DNA of 64,000 nt, from IMG/VR virus record IMGVR_UViG_3300046532_001046, positions 36,419 through 100,418 of that record. The stretch is one strand, 5' to 3'. The stretch's first letter is position 1, and each line of letters opens with the position of its first letter. The position numbers and the translations under genes were made by a program. The DNA comes from a virus. The notes under the pieces are model-generated. The model made no database searches. It had not been told where the DNA came from and worked only from the letters and a program-made list of their open reading frames with translations. This document shows, one piece after another, positions 63,609 through 64,000 of this stretch.

Positions 63609-63669
63609 ACCACCCCAACAGCGCTACGATCCCAGCGCAGAACAGGGCTGCCAGACTAAACCAATACAT
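63592..63669 (-). CDS. Single-span membrane microprotein, 25 aa
   Basis: A 25-residue frame starts at ATG 63669 (TGATG coupled to the KTSC-like stop) and ends with TAG at 63592. It consists of one hydrophobic segment (WFSLAALFCAGIVALLGWY) followed by ELKK. It overlaps the start of the two-span membrane protein by 17 bases, as real phage genes often do. Confidence 0.5.
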   Translation of the reverse strand: MYWFSLAALFCAGIVALLGWYELKK

Positions 63670-64000
63670 CAGTTAAAGAACACACCAGCCTCATCGTTAT
63701 TACCTATCTTGGTGTACGGGTAATGGTTCAAGGTGCTGTTAACAAACTTCCCCCTAGACACCCCTTGTCCGGTCATGGATGCGTACACAGCGAAGGGTAT
63801 GCTGTCATAACGGTACTGGTCCCCGCGCTTGATAAAGCGCATGAAGATAGTGCCCAGCCCAGCGTCAGTCATGTCGTTGGGGTCGTTGGGCACGTAGCGA
63901 TACCACGCTACACGGGTACTGTTGAAGTCAACCCCGTTTACCTGTGGTGCGATAAACCCAGTTGGTTGCTCTTCTTCAGGGCCGAGTTCCTGTCGCTCCT
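63669..64000 (-). CDS. KTSC-domain-like protein, N-terminus beyond window edge
   Basis: The frame is open from the right edge (64000) to TGA at 63669. The visible C-terminal region reads as a KTSC-type domain: STRVAWYRYVPND, GTIFMRFIKRGDQYRYDSIP, then VSRGKFVNSTLNHYPYTKI. KTSC is named for its usual Lys-Thr-Ser-Cys tetrad; here the matching segment reads Val-Ser-Arg-Gly, so the match is distant. The Phe-Val-Asn-Ser tail is typical. A GTG at 63893 could be an internal start but the upstream frame looks coding. The function is unknown. Confidence 0.6.
   Translation of the reverse strand, partial: ERQELGPEEEQPTGFIAPQVNGVDFNSTRVAWYRYVPNDPNDMTDAGLGTIFMRFIKRGDQYRYDSIPFAVYASMTGQGVSRGKFVNSTLNHYPYTKIGNNDEAGVFFN

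Overview
This window is 64 kb of a tailed, contractile-tail (myovirus-type) bacteriophage genome. Neither end of the genome is inside the window: the coding sequences at both edges run off it. A phage-encoded WhiB-family protein (10047-10433) points to an actinobacterial host, because that family is almost confined to Actinobacteria and their phages. An r1t-type holin, a DUF2746-like membrane protein and DUF932/DUF6011 proteins fit that setting. The host genus cannot be named from this sequence. I see no integrase, excisionase, partition system or repressor, so I infer a virulent life cycle.

All genes but one lie on the minus strand, so transcription runs from right to left. Packing is dense, with frequent ATGA, TAATG and TGATG stop-start overlaps, and no gene-free gap exceeds about 180 bases. 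In transcription order the window holds three broad parts. (1) Packaging and morphogenesis, 64000 to about 32470: KTSC-like protein, large terminase, putative virion proteins, a metallophosphoesterase, an r1t-like holin, portal, scaffold, N4-gp56-like major capsid protein, an S74-tipped fibre, neck and adaptor proteins, tail sheath, tail tube, a T4-baseplate-like assembly protein with a small overlapping gene, a tape measure carrying an M15 peptidase, baseplate hub, LysM protein, spike with OB fold and S74 domain, endolysin, gp25/W, J, I and a holin-like membrane protein. (2) Replication and recombination, about 32457 to 17297: winged-helix protein, DnaC-like loader, DnaB-like helicase, DnaG-like primase, SNF2-type ATPase, MerR-like HTH, zinc SSB, family A DNA polymerase, RecA-like recombinase, Cas4-like nuclease, two Holliday-junction-resolvase-like nucleases, small zinc-ribbon proteins and a SpoVS/Alba-like protein. 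(3) Accessory and early region, about 17292 to 1: a block of hydrophilic low-complexity proteins, three of which share one N-terminal leader, then Cys-cluster proteins, WhiB, a secreted lysozyme-like protein, an AP2-like protein, DUF932, and short operons of unknown genes. The leftmost 3 kb are visibly richer in GC.

The clearest non-coding system is a family of five near-identical sigma70-type promoters in the left 9 kb: -35 TTGCTA or TTGACA, an 18-base spacer with a conserved CTCCCTGC core, and a -10 such as TAGTAT, TAAGGT or TACGGT. Each precedes a short operon. The only plus-strand gene (56956-57204) has a candidate promoter with the same -35/18/-10 geometry, and its stop codon lies inside the same CTAG as the stop of the convergent gene.

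Other items that merit attention are a tmRNA/tRNA-like fold inside the lysozyme gene, an array of 12-bp repeats whose core recurs through the genome with strand bias, the shared leader in three tandem genes, the phage SpoVS-like protein, an S74 fibre inside the head-gene block, and the tape measure with a peptidase domain. Family assignments were made by reading motifs, not by database search.
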